From Kitasatospora phosalacinea (GTDB lineage: Bacteria > Actinomycetota > Actinomycetes > Streptomycetales > Streptomycetaceae): a stretch of 64,000 bases of DNA. Every line of letters starts with the position of its first letter. The first letter of the stretch is position 1. A program made the translations under genes and the position numbers. The DNA lies in assembly GCF_030268885.1 (NCBI RefSeq), contig NZ_BSSA01000012.1, positions 1-64,000 on the forward strand, read 5' to 3'. Below the pieces are notes generated by a model that saw only the letters and a list, made by a program, of their open reading frames with translations, was not told the DNA's origin and ran no database searches. Positions 7,687 to 15,779 of this stretch are shown piece after piece.

Positions 7687-8217
7687 GTGCCGAAGGGGTG
7701 GGAGCGCCTGGTGCGGTGGATCGTCGGTCTCGTCGCTCTGGCCGTACTGGCGCTGATCGGGACGGAGGTGGTGCGCTGGGCCACGGACCCGGGGCCGCCA
7801 CTCGGCGACGAGCGCGCCTGTGCGGGAACCGGCGTCCCGCTGCGGCAGGCACTGGCCGTGACCGGGCTCGACCTGCCGGCCGGGGCGCAGGACGTCCACT
7901 ACCTGGCACAGGAGGATCCCGCGACCGGCCGCGTCTCGCTCTCGTTGGTCCTGCGCACCACCCGCTCCGCGATGACCGACTACTTGGCCTCCCACGGCAT
8001 TGCGGTCGACCGGCCCGGCAGCCTCGACGATCCCCGCTACTCGCGGGTCGACACCGGGATGGACCCCGATCTGTGCGGCGGCGTGCTGCGGACCCCGGCC
8101 GTGCTGCTTCCGCTGCCCGCAGGTGACGGGACCACGGCCAACGCCGTGGTCGAACTCGACGACAGCGACGCCATCCGCGCGGACACCACCGTGATCATGC
8201 ACGCCTCGACCCGCTGA
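7687..8217 (+). CDS. membrane-anchored hypothetical protein
   Basis: 176 aa from GTG 7687. A single N-terminal hydrophobic span (RWIVGLVALAVLALIGTEVV, residues about 10-30) is followed by an extracytoplasmic domain of about 140 residues with Cys at two sites (DERACAGTG and DPDLCGGVL). No catalytic motif or family recognised. It could be an uncleaved-signal surface protein. The gene ends 12 bases before a truncated transporter gene. Confidence 0.6.
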   Translation: MPKGWERLVRWIVGLVALAVLALIGTEVVRWATDPGPPLGDERACAGTGVPLRQALAVTGLDLPAGAQDVHYLAQEDPATGRVSLSLVLRTTRSAMTDYLASHGIAVDRPGSLDDPRYSRVDTGMDPDLCGGVLRTPAVLLPLPAGDGTTANAVVELDDSDAIRADTTVIMHASTR

Positions 8218-8228
8218 GCCGCCCCGGC

Positions 8229-8966
8229 ATGGCACCGAGCACACTGCCGGACGGCTGGCAGGCCGACAGCCGGCTGTTCGAGGAGGCCACCGGGGCGGCC
8301 TTCGCGGCCTGCTTCTCGTACCAGGACGTGGCGTTGACGCTGCTGGTCGAGGACGCGGTGACCACGGCCCGGCTGGTGGAGCACGCGGTGGTGCACGGCA
8401 CCGCGCAGGTCAGCGCCGCGCTCGGCCCGCTGTTCACCATCGTGATCGGCGCCGCGCTGATCCTGGTCGCGGTCCGCTACCTGGGCACGCTGCTCAAACT
8501 GCTGATGGTCGGCCGGGCCCGGGACGCCCTGCTCAAGGCCGTCGGCCGCAACGAGTACCTGGCCATGGCGACCGGCATGGGCGTCACCGTGGTCACCCAG
8601 TCCTCGACCATCACCACCTCGGTGCTGGTGCCGTTCGCCGGTACGGGCATCCTGACGCCCGCTCAGGTGTATCCCGTCGTGGTCGGCTCCAACCTCGGCA
8701 CCACCTTCACGGTGGTCTTCGCCGCCTTCGCCGGCGTCGGGCCGGACGCGAAGATCGGGCTGCAGGCCGCATTCGTCCACCTGATCTACAACCTCTTCGC
8801 GATCGTGGCGATCTACGTGATCCCGTTGCTGCGCCCCGTGCCGCTGTACTGCGCCGAGCAACTCGCCCGCCTCGCCTCCGAGCGGCGCTGGATCCTCGGC
8901 GTCTACCTCGGCACGGTCTTCGTCGCCCTGCCCGCCCTGGTCATCGTGCTGGTGGGCGTGCTCTGA
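8229..8966 (+). pseudogene. truncated Na/Pi cotransporter (NptA-like)
   Basis: The 245-aa product matches only the second half of Na+/phosphate cotransporter II-type proteins. It has one of the two QSST signature repeats (TVVTQSSTITTSVLVPFAG), then VYPVVVGSNLGTTFT and the C-terminal spans (LQAAFVHLIYNLFAIVAIYV, LGTVFVALPALVIVLVGVL). Family members are normally near 400 aa with two inverted QSS-containing halves. The first half is missing and the N-terminal 60 residues here are not a leader. A functional carrier is unlikely. Confidence 0.7.
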
Positions 8967-9276
8967 GCAGCCGAGCGGCCGAGCACTTTCGAGGGCGCCC
9001 TCGCGGCCGCAGCCGGGACGGGGGCCGGTTCCAGGAACGGCGCGGGCTCCACAGGACGACGTGGTCCGCCCCCGGGGGCGACGGGCTCGTCGACGGCGGA
9101 GGAGGAGAACAGGGGCTGCCCCAGCGGGCTGCGGTCAACGTTCATGCCCCCAGTCTGTCCTCCCGTCACCGGCCCAACCCCACCGGGCCGTCCGGCTGCA
9201 CGCGGGTGTCGGGCCGGAAGCGCGGTCGCCCTGGAGCTGCGCGCCGGCGGGGGCGGCGCCGGCGCGGGGGCGCGGC
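8967..9276. other. intergenic stretch with a weak minus-strand frame
   Basis: A minus-strand frame from ATG 9143-9145 to 8903 could encode 80 residues (MNVDRSPLGQPLFSSSAVDE at the start, then Pro/Ala-rich). It has no clear ribosome site and overlaps the 3' end of the transporter fragment antisense, so it is not called as a gene. Confidence 0.4.
9241..9265 (-). terminator. GC stem-loop downstream of the DUF4333-like lipoprotein gene
   Basis: GCGCCGGCG (9241-9249) pairs with CGCCGGCGC (9257-9265), 11 bases past the stop codon of the minus-strand lipoprotein gene. Confidence 0.55.
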
Positions 9277-9990
9277 TCAGCCCGTCGGCTTGAACTGGAA
9301 GCCGCTGCCGCGTATGACCACCTGGAGCGTGGTGTAGCCGGGCTTGCCGTTCGGGGCGTGCGGGCTCCAGTACTGGCAGGTGAAGCCGGTGTCCACCCCG
9401 GAGTCGTAGGCCGCGACCGCGGGCATCTCCTGGCAGGCCAGCTTGCTGGTGTCCGCAAGGCCGGAGCCCGGGCCGTAGTTGTCGTACAGCTTGGCCTGGA
9501 CGGTCTTGGCGACCACCAGCACCTTCATCGGGCTCATGGTGTACGAGACCAGTCCCTGCTTCGGGTCGTACGAGGAGCTGATCTGCACGGCGTACGGCAC
9601 CTCCACGCCCTCGTAGGCGACGGTGCACCGGCTGGTCACCCCGGCCTCCACCTTGATGCCGTCCGGGCAGGAGACACTGGTCCTGCCGGGCACCAGGGCC
9701 CGCTGCAGGAGGTCCTCGCGGAGCTTGGCGCCGATCTGCTCCTCCAGCGGGGCGTCCTTGGCAGGCCGCTCCACCGACAGGGCGTCACCGGCCCTGCTGG
9801 GGATCAGGTACACGCCTTCCACCGGTCCGTTCACCGCCACCGGCAGCGCAGCACCACCGGCTGTTTCCGAGGCGGAGCCGGAAGCCTTGCCGGCAGCGGT
9901 GTCCGGAGCGGGGCCCGCGGCAGAGGAGCAGGCGGAGGTCAGCAGCAGCGCCGCGAGGGCACCGGCGAGCAGAGGCGTGGGAATGCGCAT
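9277..9990 (-). CDS. DUF4333-like lipoprotein
   Basis: 237 aa from ATG 9988-9990. The signal peptide ends in a lipobox LTSAC with Cys21, so the protein should be anchored to the outer face of the membrane. A Ser/Ala/Gly linker follows, then a 150-residue domain with the pattern SVSCPDGIKVEAGVTSRC and TVAYEGVEVPYAV typical of DUF4333 domains, with a pair of Cys residues that may form a disulfide. Further Cys residues (KLACQEM, GFTCQYW) lie in the C-terminal part. Biochemical role unknown. It stands alone, between two stem-loops. Confidence 0.75.
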   Translation of the reverse strand: MRIPTPLLAGALAALLLTSACSSAAGPAPDTAAGKASGSASETAGGAALPVAVNGPVEGVYLIPSRAGDALSVERPAKDAPLEEQIGAKLREDLLQRALVPGRTSVSCPDGIKVEAGVTSRCTVAYEGVEVPYAVQISSSYDPKQGLVSYTMSPMKVLVVAKTVQAKLYDNYGPGSGLADTSKLACQEMPAVAAYDSGVDTGFTCQYWSPHAPNGKPGYTTLQVVIRGSGFQFKPTG

Positions 9991-10252
9991 GAGCGGGGAC
10001 CTTACTCGCCCACCGGTCCGTGCCAGAACCGTTTTCACCATCCGGACCGCGGCCGCGGCGGCGCCGCGGAACGCTCGGCCGCGGACACCGGGACCGACTG
10101 CTGCTCGGCCTCCCCCGCACCCCGGTGAAGGGGCGGGCCCCGGTGTCGTCGGGGCGTCAGGTGGCGGTGGTGGGAGGTGCGGCGGCGAGGATGCCAGCCT
10201 TCTGGTCGGTGCGGCCGGAGGCATGAGGATTCGGGAGAGCCCGGACGCGGAA

Positions 10253-10308
10253 CGCCCGGGGCGGCGGGGTCCGGGCGCGGGTGCGTCCGGTCCCCGCCGC
10301 CCCGGGCG
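10253..10308 (-). terminator. 22-bp stem terminator
   Basis: The 22 bases from 10253 pair with 10287-10308 with a single mismatch (core CGCCCGGGGCGGCGGGG), 14 bases after the stop of the hydrolase gene 10322-11122. The remaining space to 9991 shows no gene and should hold the promoter of the lipoprotein gene 9277-9990. Confidence 0.75.
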
Positions 10309-10321
10309 AGGGTCGGGGCTC

Positions 10322-11122
10322 TCAGGAGCGGGCCGTGAAGGTCCGTTCGAGGAACCCGTCCAGGGCCTTCCTGGCCTGCTCCCGGTGCTCGCCGTCGAAG
10401 ATCTCCGCGGCGTGCAGGGTGCCGGGGAGCACGGTGACCTCGGACTCCGGGAAGCGGCGGGCGACCTCGCGCAGGCGGCCCTCGTCGGCGAGCGGGTCGC
10501 GGGCGGTGCCCAGCAGCAGCATCTCGCCGCGGTAGGCGGCGCCGCCGTCGACCCGGGTGCCGAGCAGGGAGGCCAGCGGGCTGACGCCCGCGATGCCGGC
10601 GGGGCGGTCGGGGGTGTCGGCGGCCATGGCGAGCATGACCGTCGCCCCCATGCAGCCGCCCACCCAGGCGACCGACTCGGCGCCCTGTCCGCGCAGCAGC
10701 GCGGTGGCGGCGGTGACGGTGCCGCGCCGGTCGCCACCCCAGTCGAAGGTGAGGACGCGGTAGCCCGCGCCGGCCAGCCGCTTGGCCTCACCGGCCCACT
10801 CGCAGGCGTCGCCCCAGGAGATCGGGGCGAACACGATGCCGTGCGGGCCTTCGCCGAGGGTGATCATCCGGCTGCCGGAGCCGCCGCCCGTGGTCACCCG
10901 GTGGACGGTCGCCGCGGTGTCCCGGAAGCAGTCGGGGACGGCCGTCCGCTCCGTGGTGGTGTCGCGGCGCGTGGCCACGGTGGCCTCCTCACCGGCCCGC
11001 GGGGCCGTCGTCGTGCCGGTGCCTGGTCCGGCGCCGGGGTGGGCCGTCGAGCAGCCCGCGGTCAGGAGCAGGGCCAGTGCGGCCCACCGGGTGCGTGCGC
11101 GTGCCCTCCCGGCCCCGGTCAC
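10322..11122 (-). CDS. alpha/beta-hydrolase lipoprotein (dienelactone-hydrolase type)
   Basis: 266 aa with a lipobox LLTAGC (Cys24), so an exported lipid-anchored enzyme. The fold is an alpha/beta hydrolase: a strand-elbow WVGGCMGATV with Cys as nucleophile (G-x-C-x-G, as in dienelactone hydrolases), a candidate acid in GTARDPLADEG and a C-terminal His in VLPGTLHAAEIF. Substrate unknown. Its GTG start comes one base after the stop of the flavodoxin gene 11124-11735, so the two are surely co-transcribed and probably translationally coupled. Confidence 0.75.
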   Translation of the reverse strand: MTGAGRARARTRWAALALLLTAGCSTAHPGAGPGTGTTTAPRAGEEATVATRRDTTTERTAVPDCFRDTAATVHRVTTGGGSGSRMITLGEGPHGIVFAPISWGDACEWAGEAKRLAGAGYRVLTFDWGGDRRGTVTAATALLRGQGAESVAWVGGCMGATVMLAMAADTPDRPAGIAGVSPLASLLGTRVDGGAAYRGEMLLLGTARDPLADEGRLREVARRFPESEVTVLPGTLHAAEIFDGEHREQARKALDGFLERTFTARS

Positions 11123-11123
11123 G

Positions 11124-11735
11124 TCAGAGGGCGGCCGGTTCGAGCTCGGTGGCGGCGCGGCCGCGGAGCTGGATGTGGGTGATCTCGGCGACGCGGCGGC
11201 CCAGGGCCTCGGCGGTGCGCAGGTCGGAGGCGGAGGGGGTGACCTCGGGGCTCTGGTCGTTGTTGGACTGGGACATGGCGCCGAGCCAGCTGCCGAGGCG
11301 GTTGAGGTCCTCGGTGCTGCCGGTGGAGGTGTTCCAGCCGCCGTACTCGGCCAGGCCGACCCAGATCATGCCGTGCTGGGCGGCGAACAGGGCGATGTCG
11401 GTCAGGGTGTGCAGCTTGTCGCCGGACATGTTGCCGCTGTTGGTGAAGCCCGCGGCGATCTTGTTCTTCCAGCGCATGTTGTCGCCCCAGACCTGGGACG
11501 TGGCCTCGACGAAGGTGCGGAAGACGGCGCTGGAGCCGCCCATGTAGGTGGGCGAGCCGAAGACGATGGCGTCGGCCTCGCCGAGGGTCTGCCACAGCTC
11601 GTCGTTCAGCTCGGCCAGCGAGACCAGCTGCACCGTGGTGTCCTCGACCTTGCCCGCGCCCGCGGCCACCGCCTCGGCCTGCTTGGCGGTGTGGCCGTAC
11701 CCGCTGTGGTAGGCGACGACGACTCGAGCCTGCAT
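11124..11735 (-). CDS. flavodoxin-family NAD(P)H:quinone oxidoreductase (WrbA-like)
   Basis: 203 aa from ATG 11733-11735, preceded by GGGAG at five bases; an upstream in-frame GTG (11756) lacks a site. The FMN phosphate loop (VVVAYHSGYGHTAKQAEAVA) and the second flavin loop (AIVFGSPTYMGGSSAVFRTF) are typical of WrbA-like flavodoxin-fold reductases, here with the extended C-terminus. Likely role is two-electron reduction of quinones or electrophiles in the cytosol. It is divergent from a MarR regulator, and the shared 216-base space carries repeats likely to bind it, a classical MarR/oxidoreductase arrangement for sensing electrophiles or quinones. Confidence 0.85.
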   Translation of the reverse strand: MQARVVVAYHSGYGHTAKQAEAVAAGAGKVEDTTVQLVSLAELNDELWQTLGEADAIVFGSPTYMGGSSAVFRTFVEATSQVWGDNMRWKNKIAAGFTNSGNMSGDKLHTLTDIALFAAQHGMIWVGLAEYGGWNTSTGSTEDLNRLGSWLGAMSQSNNDQSPEVTPSASDLRTAEALGRRVAEITHIQLRGRAATELEPAAL

Positions 11736-11762
11736 GATCACTCCCAGTTGGGTCACGAAAAA

Positions 11763-11799
11763 GCTATGTGGAAAGCTTTATGCTGAGATTGAACATAGC
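11763..11799. promoter_or_regulatory. inverted repeat in the flavodoxin promoter
   Basis: GCTATGT (11763-11769) and ACATAGC (11793-11799) flank the block GGAAAGCTTT (11770-11779), about 35 bases upstream of the flavodoxin start. The minus-strand pattern CTCA-N4-AAAGCTTTCCA-N3-AGCT recurs upstream of the amidase gene (22549-22576). Confidence 0.55.
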
Positions 11800-11875
11800 G
11801 CCTCCCCGTCGGACGGGCAACAGTGGAGGTGGGAGCGCCGCGAGGCCCTGAACGCCCGCCGCCCTCACCCCTTGA

Positions 11876-11897
11876 GATAGCTTTACGCCGAGCTATC
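11876..11897. promoter_or_regulatory. probable MarR operator, GATAGCT-N8-AGCTATC
   Basis: A perfect 7-bp inverted repeat (11876-11882 and 11891-11897) about 55 bases upstream of the marR start. Size and symmetry suit a MarR dimer, and the half-site resembles sequence in the flavodoxin promoter. Confidence 0.65.
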
Positions 11898-11951
11898 CTG
11901 GAGGGCCGACCCGGCGAGAGCGCCGCGGACCAAGGGAAGGAGGGGCCCGCC

Positions 11952-12464
11952 ATGTCCGAACCGGACCACGTCGACGAGATCATCAGCGCCTGGCACGTCC
12001 AGCTGCCCGAGATCGCCGGCCTCCCGCTGGAGCTGGCCAAGCGCAGCGCCCTGCTGACCGCCGCCTTCGACGAGGTCGCCGCCCGCGAACTGGAGCGTCT
12101 GCGGCTGACCCAGGCCGAGTACGGGGTCCTCGCCGTGCTGCGCCGGGTCGGCGAGCCCTACCGGCTCAGGCCCAGCGAGCTGACCGGCGCCCTGCTGCTG
12201 TCCTCCGGCGGCACCAGCAACGTCCTCAAGCGGCTGGGCGCCGCCGGGCTGGTCTCCCGCGAGGCCGACGCCGACGACGGCCGCAGCACGTGGGTGCGTC
12301 TGACCCCCCGCGGCGTGGAGGTCGCCGAGGCGGCCGTGCGCGCCGTCACCGCCGCGCACGCCCGCATCGTCGACCGCATCCCCCGGGCCGAGGCCGAACT
12401 CCTCAACAACGTCCTCAAGGACGTCCTGGCCGCCGTCGAGGAGGGCGTCCTCGTCCGCCGCTGA
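11952..12464 (+). CDS. MarR-family transcriptional regulator
   Basis: 170 aa from ATG 11952, with a GGAAGGAGGG ribosome site upstream. The winged helix-turn-helix is clear: LTQAEYGVLAVLRRVG, RLRPSELTGALLLSSGGTSN, LKRLGAAGLVSREADADDGR, WVRLTPRGVEVAE (the conserved D-x-R-S/G wing). The N- and C-terminal helices form the dimer interface. Probably autoregulates and controls the divergent flavodoxin/hydrolase pair through the inverted repeats between them, and possibly the amidase operon, whose promoter has a closely similar element. Confidence 0.9.
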   Translation: MSEPDHVDEIISAWHVQLPEIAGLPLELAKRSALLTAAFDEVAARELERLRLTQAEYGVLAVLRRVGEPYRLRPSELTGALLLSSGGTSNVLKRLGAAGLVSREADADDGRSTWVRLTPRGVEVAEAAVRAVTAAHARIVDRIPRAEAELLNNVLKDVLAAVEEGVLVRR

Positions 12465-12510
12465 ACCGGCGATCCAGCCGTGGCCGCCGGTCCAGCCGTG
12501 GGCCTTCGGT

Positions 12511-13776
12511 TCAGCCCGCGAGCCGCCGGCGCAGCTCCTCGGCCTGCTCGACCAGGCCGGGCAGGCCGGGGTGGAGCAGCCGGCCGTCGCGCTTGACCAC
12601 CCGGCCGGCCACCAGGACGGTGTCGACGTCGGCCCGGTCCATCGCGCAGACCACGGTGCCCACCGGGTCGTGCACCGGCAGGACGCCGGGGCGGTCGGCG
12701 CGCAGCAGCAGGAGGTCGGCCTGCTTGCCGGGGGTGAGCGAGCCGATCCGGTGGTCCAGGCCGAGTGCGCGGGCGCCGTCGATGGTGGCGGCGGCCAGCA
12801 CGTCCCGGGTGGTGGGCAGCCGGTCGACGGGGGTGTCGGCGAGGTGCAGCGCGGAGTACCGGGCGATCTGGAAGGCGGCCCGCATCTGGCCGAACAGGTC
12901 GCTGCCGGTGGCGACCTCGACGTCGGCGCTGAGCGCGGGGCGCAGCCCGGCGGCGGCCGCGGCGGCGAACGGGGGCAGGCCGTGGCCCATCGTCAGTTCG
13001 ATGGCGGGGGCGATGGAGAGCGCCCCGCCGCTGTCCGCGATGAGCTTCAGCTCGCCCGGCTCCAGGCCGGTGCCGTGGACGTAGACGGTGCCGGGCCTGA
13101 GCAGTCCGAGTCCGCGCAGCCGGGAGACCGGCCGGCCGCCGCGCACGTGCAGGACGGTGGACAGGCCGAGTTCGGCGGCCAGGGCCCACTCCTCCCGCAC
13201 GGCGCGGTCACCGCCGAGTTCGGCGTTCAGCGCCATGGTGACCAGGGCGTCGTCCCGGTGCAGCCGCTCGGTGCGGATCCGGCGGGCGTCCGCGGCCGGA
13301 CCGTAGCCGTAGCCGAACACGGCGCGCAGGCCGGAGTGCTCCAGGGCGTCGACCAGGGCGTCGCTGTGCTCGGGGGTGGTCTTGGTGACGTTGGAGACGT
13401 CCTGCACGGTGGTGACGCCCGCGTCCAGCGCGCCCAGCGCGCTGAGCAGTTCGCCGAGGTACAGCTCGGCGGGGTCGAAGGCGGTGCCGTAGGCGTGCAG
13501 GGTCTCGCCGAAGTACTGCTCCAGCGTCTGGTCGGTGCCGAAGCCGCGCAGCGCGGCCTGCCACATGTGCCGGTGGGTGTCGACGAAACCGGGCAGCACC
13601 AGGTGGTGGCGGGCGTCGAGGCGTTCGGCGCCGTCGGCCTCGATGCCGGGGCGGACGGCGGTGATCAGGCCGTCCTCGATCAGGACGTCGGCGTGGTCCA
13701 GTTGGCCGAGGGCCGGGTCCATGGTGAGGACCCGGCCGCCGGTGACCAGCAGTCGGCGGGGGGAGTCGGCGCTCAC
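12511..13776 (-). CDS. amidohydrolase (ATZ/TRZ or guanine-deaminase-like)
   Basis: 421 aa. The N-terminal beta-sandwich (VTGGRVLTMDP) leads into the metal motif FVDTHRHMWQ (H68, H70). Further ligand positions are in STVLHVRGG, TVYVHGTGLEP and the Asp of LSADVEVATGSDLFGQMRAA; the C-terminus has the usual GSLTPGKQADLLLLR. This is the subtype III amidohydrolase group that includes chlorohydrolases and guanine, SAH or cytosine deaminases. The GTG start overlaps the stop of the SnoaL-like gene (GTGA, 13773-13776), so the two are coupled. It is the last gene of the minus-strand block and would deaminate or hydrolyse an aromatic or nucleoside-like substrate. Exact substrate not predictable. Confidence 0.85.
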   Translation of the reverse strand: MSADSPRRLLVTGGRVLTMDPALGQLDHADVLIEDGLITAVRPGIEADGAERLDARHHLVLPGFVDTHRHMWQAALRGFGTDQTLEQYFGETLHAYGTAFDPAELYLGELLSALGALDAGVTTVQDVSNVTKTTPEHSDALVDALEHSGLRAVFGYGYGPAADARRIRTERLHRDDALVTMALNAELGGDRAVREEWALAAELGLSTVLHVRGGRPVSRLRGLGLLRPGTVYVHGTGLEPGELKLIADSGGALSIAPAIELTMGHGLPPFAAAAAAGLRPALSADVEVATGSDLFGQMRAAFQIARYSALHLADTPVDRLPTTRDVLAAATIDGARALGLDHRIGSLTPGKQADLLLLRADRPGVLPVHDPVGTVVCAMDRADVDTVLVAGRVVKRDGRLLHPGLPGLVEQAEELRRRLAG

Positions 13777-14300
13777 CGGGCGGTGCCCCAGCCGGCCGGC
13801 GGGGCGAGCCGTCCGGGCTGCAGGTTCCAGTACTCGACGTTGTGCCGGCACAGCAGGTCGGGGGTGAAGGTCAGCACGTTGGTCTCGATCAGGGTGATCC
13901 AGTCGTCGCCGGACGGGTTGGCCCCGGCCGCGCGCAGGGTGACCCACAGCTCGACGCAGGCCCGGTCGCCGGTGACCAGCGGGGTGCCGCGCAGGGTGGT
14001 GATCTCGCTCTGGCCCGCGGTGACGCCGCTCCAGTAGCCGCGGATGGCGTCGCGGCCGACGTAGGTCTGGTCGGCGACGCCCGGCACCGCCTCGTAGCGG
14101 GCGTCGGGGGTGAACAGCCGGGCGGCGGCCGCGGCGTCCTTGCTGCGCCAGGCCGCGAGGTAGGCGTCGGTCCAGCGCGCCGCCTGCTCGACGGTCAGGC
14201 AGGCGGCTGCCGCGGGGGCCGGGGCGGCGGCGAGGGCGGCGGGGAGGGCCGCGGCGGCCCCGGTGAGCAGGGCGGTGCGGCGGCTGAGGCGCGGTGTCAT
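13773..14300 (-). CDS. exported SnoaL/NTF2-like protein
   Basis: 175 aa from ATG 14298-14300. It has a Tat-type signal (RLSRRTALLTGAAAAL, cleavage near AAA/AC at about residue 33), then an NTF2-like cone-fold domain: ARWTDAYLAAWRSKD, LFTPDARYEAVPG, YVGRDAIRGYWSGV, CVELWVTLRAAG, TNVLTFTPDLLCRHNVEYW. NTF2-like proteins include cyclases, hydratases and non-catalytic binders. Secretion is unusual for a biosynthetic SnoaL-like enzyme. It is separated from metK by 234 bases that contain a 9-nt repeat tract, and is coupled to the downstream amidohydrolase. Confidence 0.75.
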   Translation of the reverse strand: MTPRLSRRTALLTGAAAALPAALAAAPAPAAAACLTVEQAARWTDAYLAAWRSKDAAAAARLFTPDARYEAVPGVADQTYVGRDAIRGYWSGVTAGQSEITTLRGTPLVTGDRACVELWVTLRAAGANPSGDDWITLIETNVLTFTPDLLCRHNVEYWNLQPGRLAPPAGWGTAR

Positions 14301-14322
14301 GGCGGTCGTGGTGCCTTTCCTG

Positions 14323-14398
14323 GTGGTTCGGCGGCTCGGTGGTTCTGGCGGCTCGGTGGTTCTGGCGGTTCGGTGGTTCGGTGGTTCGGTGGTTCGGG
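14323..14398. repeat. 9-nt tandem repeat tract
   Basis: About eight imperfect copies of a 9-base unit (GAACCACCG on the minus strand, ggttcggtgg on the plus) fill the space just upstream of the SnoaL-like gene. Length change would alter the leader rather than the protein. Confidence 0.75.
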
Positions 14399-14534
14399 TC
14401 CTGCGGGCCCCGCCGGTGGCGCGGGCCGGGCGGGCCGACGGGTCCAACGATCCGTCGGCGGTGTGGTGGCGGCCGGAGCCGGGTGGGTCGCCGGAGCCGG
14501 GTGGCCCCGCCGCGCGGCGGGGCCGGTCCCGGTG

Positions 14535-15728
14535 TCAGATCCCGGCGGCGGCCCGCAGGGCGTCCACCCGGTCGAGCCGCTCCCAGGGCAGGTCGACGTC
14601 GGTGCGGCCGAAGTGGCCGTACGCGGCGGTCTGCGCGTAGATCGGGCGCAGCAGGTCGAGGTCGCGGATGATGGCGGCCGGGCGGAGGTCGAAGACCTCC
14701 CGGACGGCGGTCCGGATCCGGACCGGGTCGGTGTGCTCGGTGCCGAAGGTCTCCACGAACAGGCCGACCGGGGCGGCCTTGCCGATCGCGTACGCGACCT
14801 GCACCTCCAGGCGTTCGGCGAGGCCGGCGGCGACGGCGTTCTTGGCGACCCAGCGCATCGCGTAGGCGGCCGAGCGGTCGACCTTGGAGGGGTCCTTGCC
14901 GGAGAAGGCGCCGCCGCCGTGGCGGGCCATGCCGCCGTAGGTGTCGACGATGATCTTGCGGCCGGTCAGCCCGGCGTCGCCCATCGGGCCGCCGGTGACG
15001 AACCGTCCGGTCGGGTTGACCAGCAGGACCGCGCCGGAGGCGTCGATGCCGAGCCGTTCGAGTTCGGGTTCCACCACGTGCTTGCGGATGTCGGGTTCGA
15101 GCAGTTCGGTGAGGCTGACGTCGGCGGCGTGCTGGCTGGAGAGCACCACGGTGTCCAGCCGGACGGGGGTGTCGCCGCGGTACTCGACGGTGACCTGGGT
15201 CTTGCCGTCGGGGCGCAGGTAGGGCAGGACGCCCTCCTTGCGCACGGCGGTGAGCCGGCGGGTGAGCCGGTGCGCGAGGGAGATCGGCAGCGGCATCAGT
15301 TCGGGCGTCTCGATGGTGGCGTAGCCGAACATGAGGCCCTGGTCCCCGGCGCCCTGCCGGTCGAGGTCGTCGCCGGCCCTGCCGGTGCGCTCCTCGTGGG
15401 CGGAGTCGACGCCCCGGGCGATGTCGGGGGACTGCGCGCCGATGGCGATGTTGACGCCGCAGGAGTTGCCGTCGAAGCCCTTGGCGGAGGAGTCGTAGCC
15501 GATGCCGAGGACGACCTCGCGGACGATCCGCGGGATGTCGGCGTAGGCGCTGGTGGTGACCTCTCCGGCGACGTGCACCTGGCCGGTGGTGACCAGGGTC
15601 TCGACGGCGACCCGGGAGGCCGGGTCCTGGGCGAGCAGGGCGTCGAGGATGCTGTCGCTGATGGCGTCGCAGATCTTGTCGGGGTGGCCTTCGGTGACCG
15701 ACTCGCTGGTGAAGAGCCGTCCGGACAT
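14535..15728 (-). CDS. metK: S-adenosylmethionine synthetase
   Basis: 397 aa, full length. All signature blocks are present: FTSESVTEGHPDKICDAISD (ATP and methionine binding), GFDGNSCGVN, GAGDQGLMFGYA, VNPTGRFVTGGP and the P-loop-like GGGAFSGKDPSKVDRSAAY. It makes SAM from methionine and ATP in the cytosol. Streptomycetes normally carry a housekeeping metK elsewhere; this one lies between two methyltransferase genes and a SnoaL-like gene on the same strand, which suggests a pathway-dedicated copy. The start is ATG 15726-15728 after GAAAGGACGGT. Confidence 0.95.
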   Translation of the reverse strand: MSGRLFTSESVTEGHPDKICDAISDSILDALLAQDPASRVAVETLVTTGQVHVAGEVTTSAYADIPRIVREVVLGIGYDSSAKGFDGNSCGVNIAIGAQSPDIARGVDSAHEERTGRAGDDLDRQGAGDQGLMFGYATIETPELMPLPISLAHRLTRRLTAVRKEGVLPYLRPDGKTQVTVEYRGDTPVRLDTVVLSSQHAADVSLTELLEPDIRKHVVEPELERLGIDASGAVLLVNPTGRFVTGGPMGDAGLTGRKIIVDTYGGMARHGGGAFSGKDPSKVDRSAAYAMRWVAKNAVAAGLAERLEVQVAYAIGKAAPVGLFVETFGTEHTDPVRIRTAVREVFDLRPAAIIRDLDLLRPIYAQTAAYGHFGRTDVDLPWERLDRVDALRAAAGI

Positions 15729-15779
15729 CCAGGGGTACCGTCCTTTCGTGAACGGGTGGGCACGGGCGGGTGGCGGGGT

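Noticed and set aside
14535..15728. The possibility that metK here is the housekeeping copy
   Set aside because: It cannot be excluded from the window, but placement between two methyltransferases and a SnoaL-like gene, away from housekeeping metK partners such as primosomal priA or coaBC, favours a pathway copy.
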